A DNA stretch of 16,853 nucleotides, taken from NCBI GenBank assembly GCA_023391155.1, contig JAEWBM010000183.1, forward strand, positions 1-16,853, written 5' to 3'. Each line of letters begins with the position of its first letter. Positions within the stretch are counted from its first letter, which is position 1. The position numbers were made by a program, and so were the translations under genes. Source of the DNA: Acidobacteriota bacterium. Lineage in GTDB: Bacteria; Acidobacteriota; Blastocatellia; Pyrinomonadales; Pyrinomonadaceae. Shown here one piece after another: positions 1 to 6,112 of the stretch. Below the pieces are notes generated by a model that saw only the letters and a program-made list of their open reading frames with translations, was not told the DNA's origin and did not search any database.

Positions 1-1106
1 GTGTAGCCCTCTCTCGCACGGACCACCGCACCCTTTGGCAGCCCCTTCGGCTCGACCGTTATCCGCCTGAACTTACCGTCCCGAGCCTCATTGGTCGAAT
101 AATATCCGATACGGTAGGTCGTCCCGATGTCCTCCGCCACCCGGCGAAAGGCACCACGCGCGTCCTGAAGGCTCGCCGCCGGAAACACGCGCCCGCCCGA
201 AAGCTTTGCCAGCTCGGCCATCTCGCCCTCTGCTATCTCGTAAAGCCGTTTGCTGATCGCAAGCCGTTCAAAATCACCCAGCCGGCAAAAATCGGTGGTC
301 CGCTCGACGTTCGACCCCTTTCCGAAGCCGCCGTAATATCGCCTGATCTGTGCCTGAGAAAACCTGATCGCCACTGTACAGTCGCCCAGCAGGTTTTCTT
401 CAAAGAACGGCCGAGTATCGACGTTGATGAAATACATTGCGACGCCCGTGTCGCCGAGCAGCTCTTTCGCCTCGTCAAATCCGGAAATGCTCACCGAATC
501 AACGCCGTCCGTCAGCGCGACCATCGCACGCCGGCCTCGAAACTCCGCATCGGGTTCCCCCGCAAAGATCTTCTCCGCGATACGGATCAGCCCGTCATAA
601 TAGGGCGTGCCGTTGCTCGTGCCGACCTGCTCCAGCGCGTCACTAAGTGTCCGCCGGTCACCCGTCAAGTCAGTCACGATCTCGGGTTCCGATACCCCCG
701 CGCCATCCACCACCGCGGAACGGAACGCTATTACCGCCACCCGGTCGCCCGGCCTTAATGAGTTGATGAATTGTTGAGCTGAGCGGCGTATTAACAAAAG
801 GTCCGAACGCGTCGAGCCCGAGGTGTCCAGCAGGAGTGCGACCTCCATCGGCGCACTCGACGAGGTGAACTCTTCGATCTTCTGTTCAAGGCCGTCTTCG
901 AGCACCCTAAAATTCGAGGCCCTGAGGCCACCTACAGGTTTGCCCGCGGCATCCGTCACCTGCAGCGGCACGTCGACCAGCTCTGTATCGACGCGGATCA
1001 CGTCGTCCTCAGGAATAGGCGTCGGAGTTTGGCCCAACGCGCCTGACCCAAACGCGATCAGCAGACAAAAAACCCCTGCGATGGTCCAAACTTTCGTGCT
1101 TTGCAT
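1..1106 (-). CDS. Secreted VWFA-domain protein (acidobacterial VWFA family), C-terminus outside window
   Basis: I translated 368 uninterrupted codons from ATG at 1106 to the window edge. Residues 1-25 form a signal peptide ending near ALG|QTP. Residues 35-85 are a beta-rich segment with the RVDTELVDVPLQV pattern usual at the start of acidobacterial VWFA-related proteins (TIGR03436 type). The von Willebrand A domain follows, with a MIDAS motif D94-T-S96-G-S98 and a later TD200G, so metal-dependent ligand binding is expected. The last visible residues, ending in an REGY motif, match the usual end of this family, so only a few residues are probably missing. Residues 235-285 form an insert rich in charged residues with two cysteines (C243, C274). 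The ligand is unknown. The protein should act outside the cytoplasmic membrane. It is probably a separate transcription unit from the sulfur operon upstream of it. Confidence 0.85.
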   Translation of the reverse strand, partial: MQSTKVWTIAGVFCLLIAFGSGALGQTPTPIPEDDVIRVDTELVDVPLQVTDAAGKPVGGLRASNFRVLEDGLEQKIEEFTSSSAPMEVALLLDTSGSTRSDLLLIRRSAQQFINSLRPGDRVAVIAFRSAVVDGAGVSEPEIVTDLTGDRRTLSDALEQVGTSNGTPYYDGLIRIAEKIFAGEPDAEFRGRRAMVALTDGVDSVSISGFDEAKELLGDTGVAMYFINVDTRPFFEENLLGDCTVAIRFSQAQIRRYYGGFGKGSNVERTTDFCRLGDFERLAISKRLYEIAEGEMAELAKLSGGRVFPAASLQDARGAFRRVAEDIGTTYRIGYYSTNEARDGKFRRITVEPKGLPKGAVVRAREGY

Positions 1107-1115
1107 TATCCCTAA

Positions 1116-1144
1116 ATATTAACAGATAGGCTGCGCAACGTTAA
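1116..1144 (-). promoter_or_regulatory. Possible promoter of the VWFA gene
   Basis: On the minus strand TTAACG (1139-1144) is followed after 17 bases by TAATAT (1116-1121). Each hexamer matches the sigma-70 consensus at 4 of 6 positions. The predicted transcript would begin only a few bases before the ATG at 1106. The match is weak. Confidence 0.3.
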
Positions 1145-1184
1145 GGTTTTCTCACCGCAAGGGATCCGTTTTCGGGTTCGGGCT

Positions 1185-1589
1185 CTAGATCTTTTCTATC
1201 GCCCGTCGCAGCCGAGTCTCAACCTCACCCGCGATCTTATCGAGGTCCGCACTGTCTGCCACCGACATCATCTTAACCGGGTCGATCGCGGCAACGGTCG
1301 TCTTGCCCGCATGCTCGTAAACCACAACGTTGCACGGCAGCAGCAGCCCCAGGTCCATGGCCGTGCCGAGCGCTTCAAAGGCAAATCCCGGATTGCATGC
1401 CCCAAGTATCTTGTACTCTCCAAAATCCTTGTCCAGCTTCTCCTTGAACTTCGCCTTCAGGTCGATCTCGGTCAGCACACCGAAGCCTTCATCCTTTAGG
1501 GTTTCGGTCACGCGAGCAACCGCCTCGTTAAATCCCATATCTGCGTCACGGCTAATGCCGTATCCTCCCTTGCTCATCTGTGTCTGCAT
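1185..1589 (-). CDS. DUF302 family protein
   Basis: This 134-residue soluble protein has the hallmarks of the DUF302 family: an LGACNP segment around C65, an LLPCNVVVYE segment around C86, and an amphipathic C-terminal helix. Family members are small alpha/beta proteins of unsettled function, often encoded beside heavy-metal or sulfur genes. The two conserved cysteines would suit thiol or heme/metal chemistry, but that is inference. The ATG at 1589 is supported by GGGAGGA about 8 bases upstream. The gene is the last in the operon that starts with the ArsR-type regulator, 69 bases after the small membrane protein. No convincing terminator follows it before the VWFA gene. Confidence 0.85.
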   Translation of the reverse strand: MQTQMSKGGYGISRDADMGFNEAVARVTETLKDEGFGVLTEIDLKAKFKEKLDKDFGEYKILGACNPGFAFEALGTAMDLGLLLPCNVVVYEHAGKTTVAAIDPVKMMSVADSADLDKIAGEVETRLRRAIEKI

Positions 1590-1658
1590 TATCTATTCCT
1601 CCCTCTGCGGCTGTGTTTTGTTCGTTCGACGTTCCCCGACGTCGCATGCTCCGCGCAT

Positions 1659-1748
1659 TCAGGTGTTAAACCCGAGCCGCGGCAATATCACGAGCTGCAG
1701 CAATAGCCACAGCCCCACCATAATTGCAATTAGTAGTAATCCTTCCAT
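1659..1748 (-). CDS. 29-residue single-pass membrane microprotein
   Basis: An ATG at 1748 opens a 29-codon frame ending in TGA at 1659-1661. The peptide begins MEGLLLIAIMVGLW, continues with a hydrophobic stretch that is about 20 residues long in all, and ends in a short basic and polar tail (PRLGFNT). This gives one transmembrane helix with a short C-terminal tail. AAGGGAAG lies a few bases before the ATG and could serve as ribosome binding site. It sits 15 bases after the exporter stop and 69 bases before the DUF302 gene, inside an otherwise tight operon, which argues for a real gene. The function is unknown. An accessory subunit of the exporter or the membrane rhodanese is one inference. 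It could also be a chance frame, given its size. Confidence 0.6.
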   Translation of the reverse strand: MEGLLLIAIMVGLWLLLQLVILPRLGFNT

Positions 1749-1763
1749 AACTTCCCTTACTCG

Positions 1764-2303
1764 TTAGCCGGCAAACACCGTTTCGCGCAGCACCATATAA
1801 ATGCCCATCACCAAAACGAACCAGCCGAACCCCTTTTTCAATTTGTATCCGTCTACATACTTTGTCAGATATGACCCGACAAAGATACCGCTTACCGAGG
1901 ATGCCGTGAACACCAGCAGGAACGGCCACTCGATCGCGGTCCCCACCTGGATATCGCCCATAAAACCAAGCAGCGATTTCATCGCGATGATCACTAGCGA
2001 GGTCCCGACGGCCCGCTTCATATCCAGCCCGGCCAAAAGCACCAGCGCCGGTATTATCAAAAATCCGCCGCCCGCTCCGACCAGCCCAGTCAGCATGCCG
2101 ACGCCGATGCCCTCAAGCAGCACCAGTCCGAAATGATGCGTGGGCACCTTCTCGCTGATCTCCTCAAGCTCGCGCGTGTCCCGCTTGCCGCGGATCATCG
2201 AAACGGAGGTCGCCACCATCAGCCCGGCAAAGAGCAGCAGCAGCGCCGTACCCTTGCCGACCGATAGGCCGAACAGCCCGATCTCAGCCGGGATGGCGGG
2301 CAT
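1764..2303 (-). CDS. C-terminal half of the split TauE/SafE permease
   Basis: From ATG 2303 the frame encodes 179 residues with the second family repeat: a first helix near residues 17-33, a charged cytoplasmic loop (about 38-55), the GLVGAGGGFLIIP motif (about 73-85) and further helices to the end. It is in the same frame as the upstream half, so no frameshift is involved. Reinitiation after the TAA is possible because the ATG is only 18 bases away, but the spacer lacks a clear Shine-Dalgarno sequence. The well-kept sequence suggests either recent mutation or retained function. Confidence 0.5.
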   Translation of the reverse strand: MPAIPAEIGLFGLSVGKGTALLLLFAGLMVATSVSMIRGKRDTRELEEISEKVPTHHFGLVLLEGIGVGMLTGLVGAGGGFLIIPALVLLAGLDMKRAVGTSLVIIAMKSLLGFMGDIQVGTAIEWPFLLVFTASSVSGIFVGSYLTKYVDGYKLKKGFGWFVLVMGIYMVLRETVFAG

Positions 2304-2321
2304 TATCCACGCTCGGGTCGC

Positions 2322-2573
2322 TTATACCGCGGCGATCGATGGGATCCCGAACGTGAACGCCGTCTTAAAATCGACGAGCTTTCGAAACGAATTTTGGACC
2401 CCGCCGACAAGGGCCGTCGAGCCCACAACAAAGAGCGAATAGGCCGTCGCCAAAACCGGGTCAACGCCCGCAAGATACACGAGGACAGGTACCGTCAAAA
2501 TACTGCCGCCGGCACCGATCAAACCGAGCGAGATACCGATGACGGCGGCCAGAATGTATGCGAGGAGTTCCAC
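2322..2573 (-). CDS. N-terminal half of the split TauE/SafE permease
   Basis: GTG at 2573 to TAA at 2322 gives an 83-residue membrane protein with the first family repeat: an N-terminal helix carrying GLIGAGG, then PVLVYLAG and the hydrophobic stretch around STALVGG. GTG is the first base after the TAG of the DUF2202 gene and has GGGAGGG about 8 bases before that stop, so translational coupling is likely. Listed separately because the fragment is itself translatable. Whether it is stable alone is unknown. See the full-length pseudogene entry. Confidence 0.5.
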   Translation of the reverse strand: MELLAYILAAVIGISLGLIGAGGSILTVPVLVYLAGVDPVLATAYSLFVVGSTALVGGVQNSFRKLVDFKTAFTFGIPSIAAV

Positions 2574-3251
2574 CTAGTTGACCCTCCCGGGCCCCCGACC
2601 GCGTCCCCGTCCGCCGCCGCCCGGCCCGCGGCCGCCTCCGGCACCGCCACAGCGTTCAAATGCCGGGAGGTGATTCTCTTCCGACGCCCGCTGCAAATAG
2701 GTGTAGGTGTCAATAATCTCCTTCCGCTCCGTGGATTTGAACAAGCGGGTATATAGATCACGGTTGATGATCTCGCCCTCAACGCCCGCCTTGCATGCCT
2801 CAGCGACGGTCTCATATCCCGATACGTTACCGGTCCACGGATTTTCAGGTACCGGGATGTTGTATTTAACGAAAAGCTCCTTGAGCATCTCCGCGTGCCG
2901 CATCTCGGCCCTGATAATGTTTACAAAAGGACGCGGATCGCCGTGGTCCTTATTCACCCGGTCATAGATCGCTGTCGCAAGGTATTCGTCGTTCAAAGCC
3001 AGAAGCAGTCCGTTGACCTCTTCTTTATTGAGTTCGCCTTTGTAAGTTGCAAAGTCAAGATCGCAGATCTTGCATTCGTTCCCCGCCGCTGCCGGCGGGG
3101 TCGGTGCGGGTACTGACTGATTCGTCTCATTAGTGGCCGTCACCGTGGTGTCGGCGGCATGCGCGCTGCCGGTGGCGTTCGCCGTGCCGGGCGTGCAACC
3201 CGTCACTGCTGCCGAAACCGCCAGCAAAATTATCCCAATGCTCGTATACAT
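2574..3251 (-). CDS. DUF2202 ferritin-like lipoprotein with Gly/Arg-rich tail
   Basis: The 225-residue protein starts at ATG 3251, chosen because GGAGGT lies 6 bases upstream and because a signal peptide with a lipobox (VTGC, C19) begins there; an in-frame upstream ATG at 3323 would spoil that signal. Residues 20-57 are a Thr/Ala/Pro-rich linker, followed by a CKIC pair (C60, C63). The DUF2202 domain (about 70-201) looks like a four-helix ferritin-like fold, with candidate metal ligands E89, E116, H119, E160, E191 and H194 in NDEY, RAEMRHAEM, EGEI and SEENH. Residues 202-225 are a Gly/Arg-rich tail. Function in this family is not established. Its place between the persulfide dioxygenase and exporter genes suggests a metal or redox role outside the membrane, which is inference. 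Confidence 0.8.
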   Translation of the reverse strand: MYTSIGIILLAVSAAVTGCTPGTANATGSAHAADTTVTATNETNQSVPAPTPPAAAGNECKICDLDFATYKGELNKEEVNGLLLALNDEYLATAIYDRVNKDHGDPRPFVNIIRAEMRHAEMLKELFVKYNIPVPENPWTGNVSGYETVAEACKAGVEGEIINRDLYTRLFKSTERKEIIDTYTYLQRASEENHLPAFERCGGAGGGRGPGGGGRGRGRGPGRVN

Positions 3252-3270
3252 CTCTCTACCTCCAAACAGT

Positions 3271-3298
3271 CGGGCGGCCGCTGAACCGCCGCCGCCCG
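3271..3298 (-). other. GC-rich intercistronic hairpin
   Basis: CGGGCGGC (3271-3278) and GCCGCCCG (3291-3298) are perfect 8-base inverted arms separated by 12 bases. The hairpin lies between the stop of the dioxygenase gene and the ribosome binding site of the DUF2202 gene. There is no real U-tract after it, so it is not a typical terminator. A processing site, mRNA stabiliser or partial attenuator is possible. Confidence 0.45.
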
Positions 3299-3307
3299 CC
3301 GTCTTAA

Positions 3308-4687
3308 TTAGGAACTCGCACATGCCGTCGCCAGCACGTCCGTCTCCAGGCCCTCGTCCATCCAGGCCTTGGTCCCGCCGGTCACGTTATAGATCTTCTC
3401 GAACCCGGCATTTTCTAACATGCTCGCACCGAGGCTGGACCTGTAACCGCTTTGGCAGATCACATAGGTCGGCTTCATCGGGTCAAGCTGATCGATCTCT
3501 CGCGAGAGCCTGTCGAGCGGCAGGTTGATCGTGCCGACCGCATGGCCATTCGCGTGTTCCGCGGGCCGACGCACATCCACGAACTGTGCCCCATTCGCCG
3601 CGATCGCCGCCTTTGCATCGGCCGCATCGATCTGCTCGACGACCTTTTTCTCACCGGTGAAATCGCCGATCAGGATGTAACCCTTGGTCGTCTCGATCCC
3701 CACACGTGCGAGCCTCATAAATGCCTCGTCCACTTGATCCTGGGTTTCGGCAACGATCGCGACCGGGGTTCCGATCGGGATAAGCGTCCCGGCCCACGAA
3801 GCGAATTGTCCGCCGAGCCCGATGTTGATCGAATTAGGCACGTGCCCCGCCCCGTACTCAAAGTTCTGCCGGATATCAACGACGATTCCGTCAAACGCGA
3901 GCACCTCTTCCGTCGAAAAGGCTCGCGGCTTTTCCAGATGTTCCAGCGAGACCGAACCCTCGAGGTTCTGCGCCGCACTCACCGGAAAATATGCCGGGAC
4001 CTCAGGCTGGTCGGATGCCACCACCTTAATGAATTCTTCCTTGCTCATTGGCCGCAGCGCATAGTTCGTCTTTCGCTGCTCACCGAGCGTTGACCAGGTC
4101 TCCTTCGAAAGCGATTTGCCGCAGAGCGAACCCGCCCCGTGCGCCGGATATACCTCAGTCTCATCCGGCAGCGGCAGGATCTTTTCGTGCAGCGAATCAT
4201 ACAGCATGCCGCCCATTTGCTCGGCCGTGAAGCCCTTCGAACCCACCAGGTCCGGCCGTCCGACATCGCCGATGAAAAGCGTGTCACCCGTAAACATCTT
4301 CAGCGGAGCCTCCGGCGAATTGCCGTCCTTCGCAAGGATCGTGATACCCTCCGGCGTATGCCCGGGCGTCTCTAAAAAGCTAAGCTCGACATCCCCCACC
4401 GAAAGTTTGTCGCCGTCTTTCACTTTGAGCGTCGGGAATTTGGTATTCGCCCGGTGCCCGAAGACTATCTCGGCCCCCGTCTTCTCCGCCAATTCGATAT
4501 GGCCGCTTACGAAATCCGCGTGCGAATGCGTCTCGATGACATACTTGATCTTCTGGCCGTTGGCCTCGGCATGCTCGATGTATTGGTCCACATCCCTTTG
4601 CGGGTCGATAACCGCCGCCTCATCGCCGGAGCCGATGTAATATGACGCATGCGCCAGACATCCCAAATAAAACTGCTTAAATTCCAT
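3308..4687 (-). CDS. ETHE1-like persulfide dioxygenase with two rhodanese domains
   Basis: This 459-residue cytoplasmic protein has a metallo-beta-lactamase-fold domain (about 1-245) with H54-S-H56-A-D58 and H63, then GH110TPEG, TGD135 and AH183GAG. By comparison with ETHE1, H54, H110 and D135 would bind the iron that oxidises glutathione persulfide to sulfite. Rhodanese domain 1 (about 265-345) lacks a catalytic cysteine (VAIVAETQ where the active loop should be), as often in this architecture. Rhodanese domain 2 (about 355-450) has an intact active loop CQSGYRS with C411. Fusion of oxidase and sulfurtransferase lets persulfide sulfur be passed between sites. ATG at 4687 is preceded by AAGGAG about 11 bases upstream. 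It lies 37 bases after the membrane rhodanese gene in the same operon. Confidence 0.92.
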   Translation of the reverse strand: MEFKQFYLGCLAHASYYIGSGDEAAVIDPQRDVDQYIEHAEANGQKIKYVIETHSHADFVSGHIELAEKTGAEIVFGHRANTKFPTLKVKDGDKLSVGDVELSFLETPGHTPEGITILAKDGNSPEAPLKMFTGDTLFIGDVGRPDLVGSKGFTAEQMGGMLYDSLHEKILPLPDETEVYPAHGAGSLCGKSLSKETWSTLGEQRKTNYALRPMSKEEFIKVVASDQPEVPAYFPVSAAQNLEGSVSLEHLEKPRAFSTEEVLAFDGIVVDIRQNFEYGAGHVPNSINIGLGGQFASWAGTLIPIGTPVAIVAETQDQVDEAFMRLARVGIETTKGYILIGDFTGEKKVVEQIDAADAKAAIAANGAQFVDVRRPAEHANGHAVGTINLPLDRLSREIDQLDPMKPTYVICQSGYRSSLGASMLENAGFEKIYNVTGGTKAWMDEGLETDVLATACASS

Positions 4688-4724
4688 GATCGTTGATTCT
4701 CCTTCTGTTTATACCTATTCTCTG

Positions 4725-5246
4725 TTAAGCCACGCTCCGTTTGTTCCACGGCATCTTCGCGATCAGCATCCCCATTCCGCACCAGTCGATCGTCGCCGTA
4801 AACGCGAGTCCAAATCCCACAAACCCCGGTATCACAATGAAATACGGACGTACCAAAAGGCTCAGCACCACGCCGATGAACACCAGCAGCCCTGCCGTAA
4901 ACCTTACTTGCCGCTCGATCGACCACGGTGCGTGCTCGTCCCGTTCGACCGGAAGATTCTCGCCTTTCCACGCCTCGATGCCGCCGACGACGTTCACCAC
5001 GTTCGTAAAGCCCATCGCCCGCAGCTTTTTCTGCGCCTCAGTCGATCGCCGCCCCGTCCGGCACATCACGTAGATCGGCTTCGAATGGTCCAGCTCCTGA
5101 TGCCGCTCTTCCAGCTCGCCAAGCGGCAGTAGGTTCGCACCCGACACCCGCCCGCCGGCAAACTCCATTTCCTCACGAACATCCACCAGGTGGATCTCGC
5201 CGTTCTCCAACTGCTCTTTCAAGCCCATTACTGTGCATTCACTCAT
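4725..5246 (-). CDS. Rhodanese-DUF2892 membrane protein (YgaP-like)
   Basis: The 173-residue protein has an N-terminal rhodanese domain (about 1-105) with active loop CRTGRRS (C62) and a C-terminal DUF2892 domain (about 108-170) with two predicted transmembrane helices near 115-132 and 136-155, ending in the family-typical AKMPWN. E. coli YgaP has the same order and is a membrane-bound sulfurtransferase. Here it would hand sulfane sulfur at the membrane to the dioxygenase encoded next. The ATG at 5246 follows the repressor stop by 15 bases, with GGAGAG upstream. Co-transcription with the ArsR-type gene is therefore very likely. Confidence 0.92.
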   Translation of the reverse strand: MSECTVMGLKEQLENGEIHLVDVREEMEFAGGRVSGANLLPLGELEERHQELDHSKPIYVMCRTGRRSTEAQKKLRAMGFTNVVNVVGGIEAWKGENLPVERDEHAPWSIERQVRFTAGLLVFIGVVLSLLVRPYFIVIPGFVGFGLAFTATIDWCGMGMLIAKMPWNKRSVA

Positions 5247-5261
5247 CTTCTTTGATCTCTC

Positions 5262-5588
5262 CTATACCGATGCAAAAATTTCCGCCCTTGTCCTCAGCCG
5301 CGTCCCGAGTGAGTCGCACACCAGGTCGCACAACCGAAAAATGCTCTCGTCCGCGATCGAGTAAAAAACCGTGTTGCCCCTCTGATCGCGCCTAACCATT
5401 CCCGCGTCCGTTAATGTCCGAAGGTGCTTGCTGACGTTCGGCTGGGTCGTGCTGCACATCGCTGTAAGCTCGCCCACCGACATCTCGCCTGCCCTAAGCA
5501 GGTTCAGTATCCGCAGCCTGATCGGCTCCGATAACACCTTAAATCTCTCCGCGACCATTTCGATCGCTTCAGGTGAAAGTTTTTCCAT
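5262..5588 (-). CDS. ArsR-family winged-helix repressor of the sulfur operon
   Basis: The protein has the ArsR winged helix: LSEPIRLRILNLL, the recognition helix TTQPNVSKHLRTL, and a wing around RGNTVFYSI. Counted from the upstream in-frame ATG at 5594 (110 residues), cysteines are C47, C89 and C93; with the start used here (5588, 108 residues) they are C45, C87 and C91. BigR and SqrR, persulfide-sensing ArsR proteins that control similar dioxygenase/exporter genes, use two cysteines, so thiol or persulfide sensing is a reasonable inference. ATG 5588 is preferred because the strong promoter predicts a transcript starting at about 5588-5589, which would exclude ATG 5594. There is no ribosome binding site, so the mRNA appears leaderless. 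It is the first gene of the operon and likely autoregulated through the operator overlapping its -10. Confidence 0.88.
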   Translation of the reverse strand: MEKLSPEAIEMVAERFKVLSEPIRLRILNLLRAGEMSVGELTAMCSTTQPNVSKHLRTLTDAGMVRRDQRGNTVFYSIADESIFRLCDLVCDSLGTRLRTRAEIFASV

Positions 5589-5594
5589 ACCCAT

Positions 5595-5614
5595 AACTAT
5601 ATGCCTATGTAGTT
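5595..5614. promoter_or_regulatory. Candidate ArsR-type operator
   Basis: A 20-base imperfect inverted repeat, AACTATAT-N4-ATGTAGTT, covers the -10 and half the spacer of the operon promoter. Seven of eight arm positions are symmetric. AT-rich dyads over the core promoter are typical ArsR-family operators. Confidence 0.55.
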
Positions 5615-5624
5615 ATATTGTCAA
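5596..5624 (-). promoter_or_regulatory. Promoter of the sulfur operon (sigma-70 type)
   Basis: TTGACA (5619-5624), then 17 bases, then TATAGT (5596-5601) on the minus strand. The -35 is a perfect match and the -10 is 5 of 6. It starts directly downstream of the trxA terminator. The predicted start point falls at about 5588-5589, on the second in-frame ATG, implying a leaderless transcript. Confidence 0.72.
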
Positions 5625-5626
5625 GC

Positions 5627-5663
5627 AAAAAATCGACGGTCCCGGAATATTCTTAGGACCGCC
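5627..5663 (-). terminator. Intrinsic terminator of trxA
   Basis: On the minus strand CGGTCC (5637-5642) and GGACCG (5656-5661) pair across a 13-base loop, extended by a G-U and a G-C pair, and are followed by six T residues (5627-5632). It lies between the trxA stop and the -35 of the sulfur operon promoter, so it insulates the two units. Confidence 0.75.
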
Positions 5664-5670
5664 CGTTATT

Positions 5671-5997
5671 TTAGACGTATTTGTCCATCACCTTCGCGAT
5701 GGCATCTTTTGAAACAGCTCCGACAATGCGTTCCTGCTCCTGGCCGTTCTTAAAAACGATCAGCGTCGGGATGCCGCGAATGCCGAACCGATTCGGCACG
5801 TTCGGGTTCTCGTCCACGTTCATCTTGTAAACGCCCGCCTTGCCTTCATACTCCTCAGCGACCGCCTCGACCGACGGGGCGATCATCCGGCACGGCCCGC
5901 ACCATTCTGCCCAAAAATCCACCAGCACCGGTTTATCGGTGCCCAAAACGTCCTGTTCGAACTCGTTGTCTGTTACTGCCTTTGCAAAATTTCCCAT
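5671..5997 (-). CDS. trxA: Thioredoxin
   Basis: A 108-residue classical thioredoxin: beta strand KPVLVDFWA, active site W32-C33-G34-P35-C36, and the cis-proline loop GIP77TL. The length is normal for a stand-alone cytoplasmic thioredoxin, which reduces protein disulfides using thioredoxin reductase. ATG 5997 has TAGGAG about 8 bases upstream. The upstream region holds two candidate promoters, and the distal one is covered by an inverted repeat shared with the Rrf2 gene, which suggests control by that regulator. Neighbouring sulfur genes generate persulfides that thioredoxin can reduce, but a terminator separates it from that operon. Confidence 0.95.
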   Translation of the reverse strand: MGNFAKAVTDNEFEQDVLGTDKPVLVDFWAEWCGPCRMIAPSVEAVAEEYEGKAGVYKMNVDENPNVPNRFGIRGIPTLIVFKNGQEQERIVGAVSKDAIAKVMDKYV

Positions 5998-6021
5998 TTA
6001 TACGCTCCTAAAAATATCTGA

Positions 6022-6050
6022 ATTATAACTTGCCCCGGATGCCTCCGCAA
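6022..6050 (-). promoter_or_regulatory. Candidate proximal trxA promoter
   Basis: TTGCGG (6045-6050), 17 bases, then a perfect TATAAT (6022-6027) on the minus strand. The -35 is weak (3 of 6). The predicted leader is about 20 bases and includes the trxA ribosome binding site. Confidence 0.45.
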
Positions 6051-6074
6051 AAGGACATCTCACTGCTATTCTAT

Positions 6075-6103
6075 ATTGTAACAATTCTAGTTACAGATTG
6101 CAA
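6075..6103 (-). promoter_or_regulatory. Candidate distal trxA promoter
   Basis: TTGCAA (6098-6103), 17 bases, then TACAAT (6075-6080) on the minus strand. The -10 hexamer overlaps one arm of the TGTAAC-N7-GTTACA repeat and the spacer contains the other, so a bound regulator would block it. Confidence 0.45.
6077..6095. promoter_or_regulatory. Candidate Rrf2 operator upstream of trxA
   Basis: TGTAAC (6077-6082), AATTCTA, GTTACA (6090-6095): perfect 6-base inverted arms with a 7-base spacer, the same layout as the repeat over the Rrf2 gene's own promoter. Confidence 0.6.
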
Positions 6104-6112
6104 GCCCCCTTC

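Larger units (their letters stand above)
1764..2573 (-). pseudogene. TauE/SafE sulfite-exporter family permease, interrupted by an in-frame TAA
   Basis: Read straight through, this is one 269-residue frame with the usual length and architecture of TauE/SafE anion exporters: two similar halves, each with a glycine-rich motif (GLIGAGGSILTVP in the first, GLVGAGGGFLIIP in the second) and a following helix block. Codon 84 is TAA (2322-2324), in frame, between SIAAV and ATRAWIMP. In relatives this loop reads through, and a single base change from a tyrosine codon would explain it. Upstream, GTG at 2573 follows the DUF2202 stop directly and is preceded by GGGAGGG. The downstream half could restart at ATG 2303, 18 bases after the stop, but no good ribosome binding site is seen. 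Either the gene is broken, makes two half-proteins, is read through, or the base is a sequencing error. Intact members are thought to export sulfite or related sulfur anions. Confidence 0.75.

Noticed and set aside
1666..1929. 87-codon minus-strand frame overlapping the end of the exporter gene
   Set aside because: It runs out of frame through the exporter's coding sequence, which has clear family motifs, and through the microprotein gene.
2304..2324. Frameshift in the TauE/SafE gene
   Set aside because: The distance from GTG 2573 to ATG 2303 is a multiple of three, so both halves share one frame and the lesion is a stop codon, not an indel.
3252..3323. N-terminal extension of the DUF2202 protein from ATG 3323
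   Set aside because: It adds a Gly/Ala-rich stretch before an otherwise perfect lipoprotein signal and lacks a ribosome binding site, while ATG 3251 has GGAGGT 6 bases upstream.
3452..4640. Several long plus-strand open frames opposite the dioxygenase gene
   Set aside because: Low-complexity Arg/Ser/Pro-rich translations without ribosome binding sites, opposite a gene with clear catalytic motifs.
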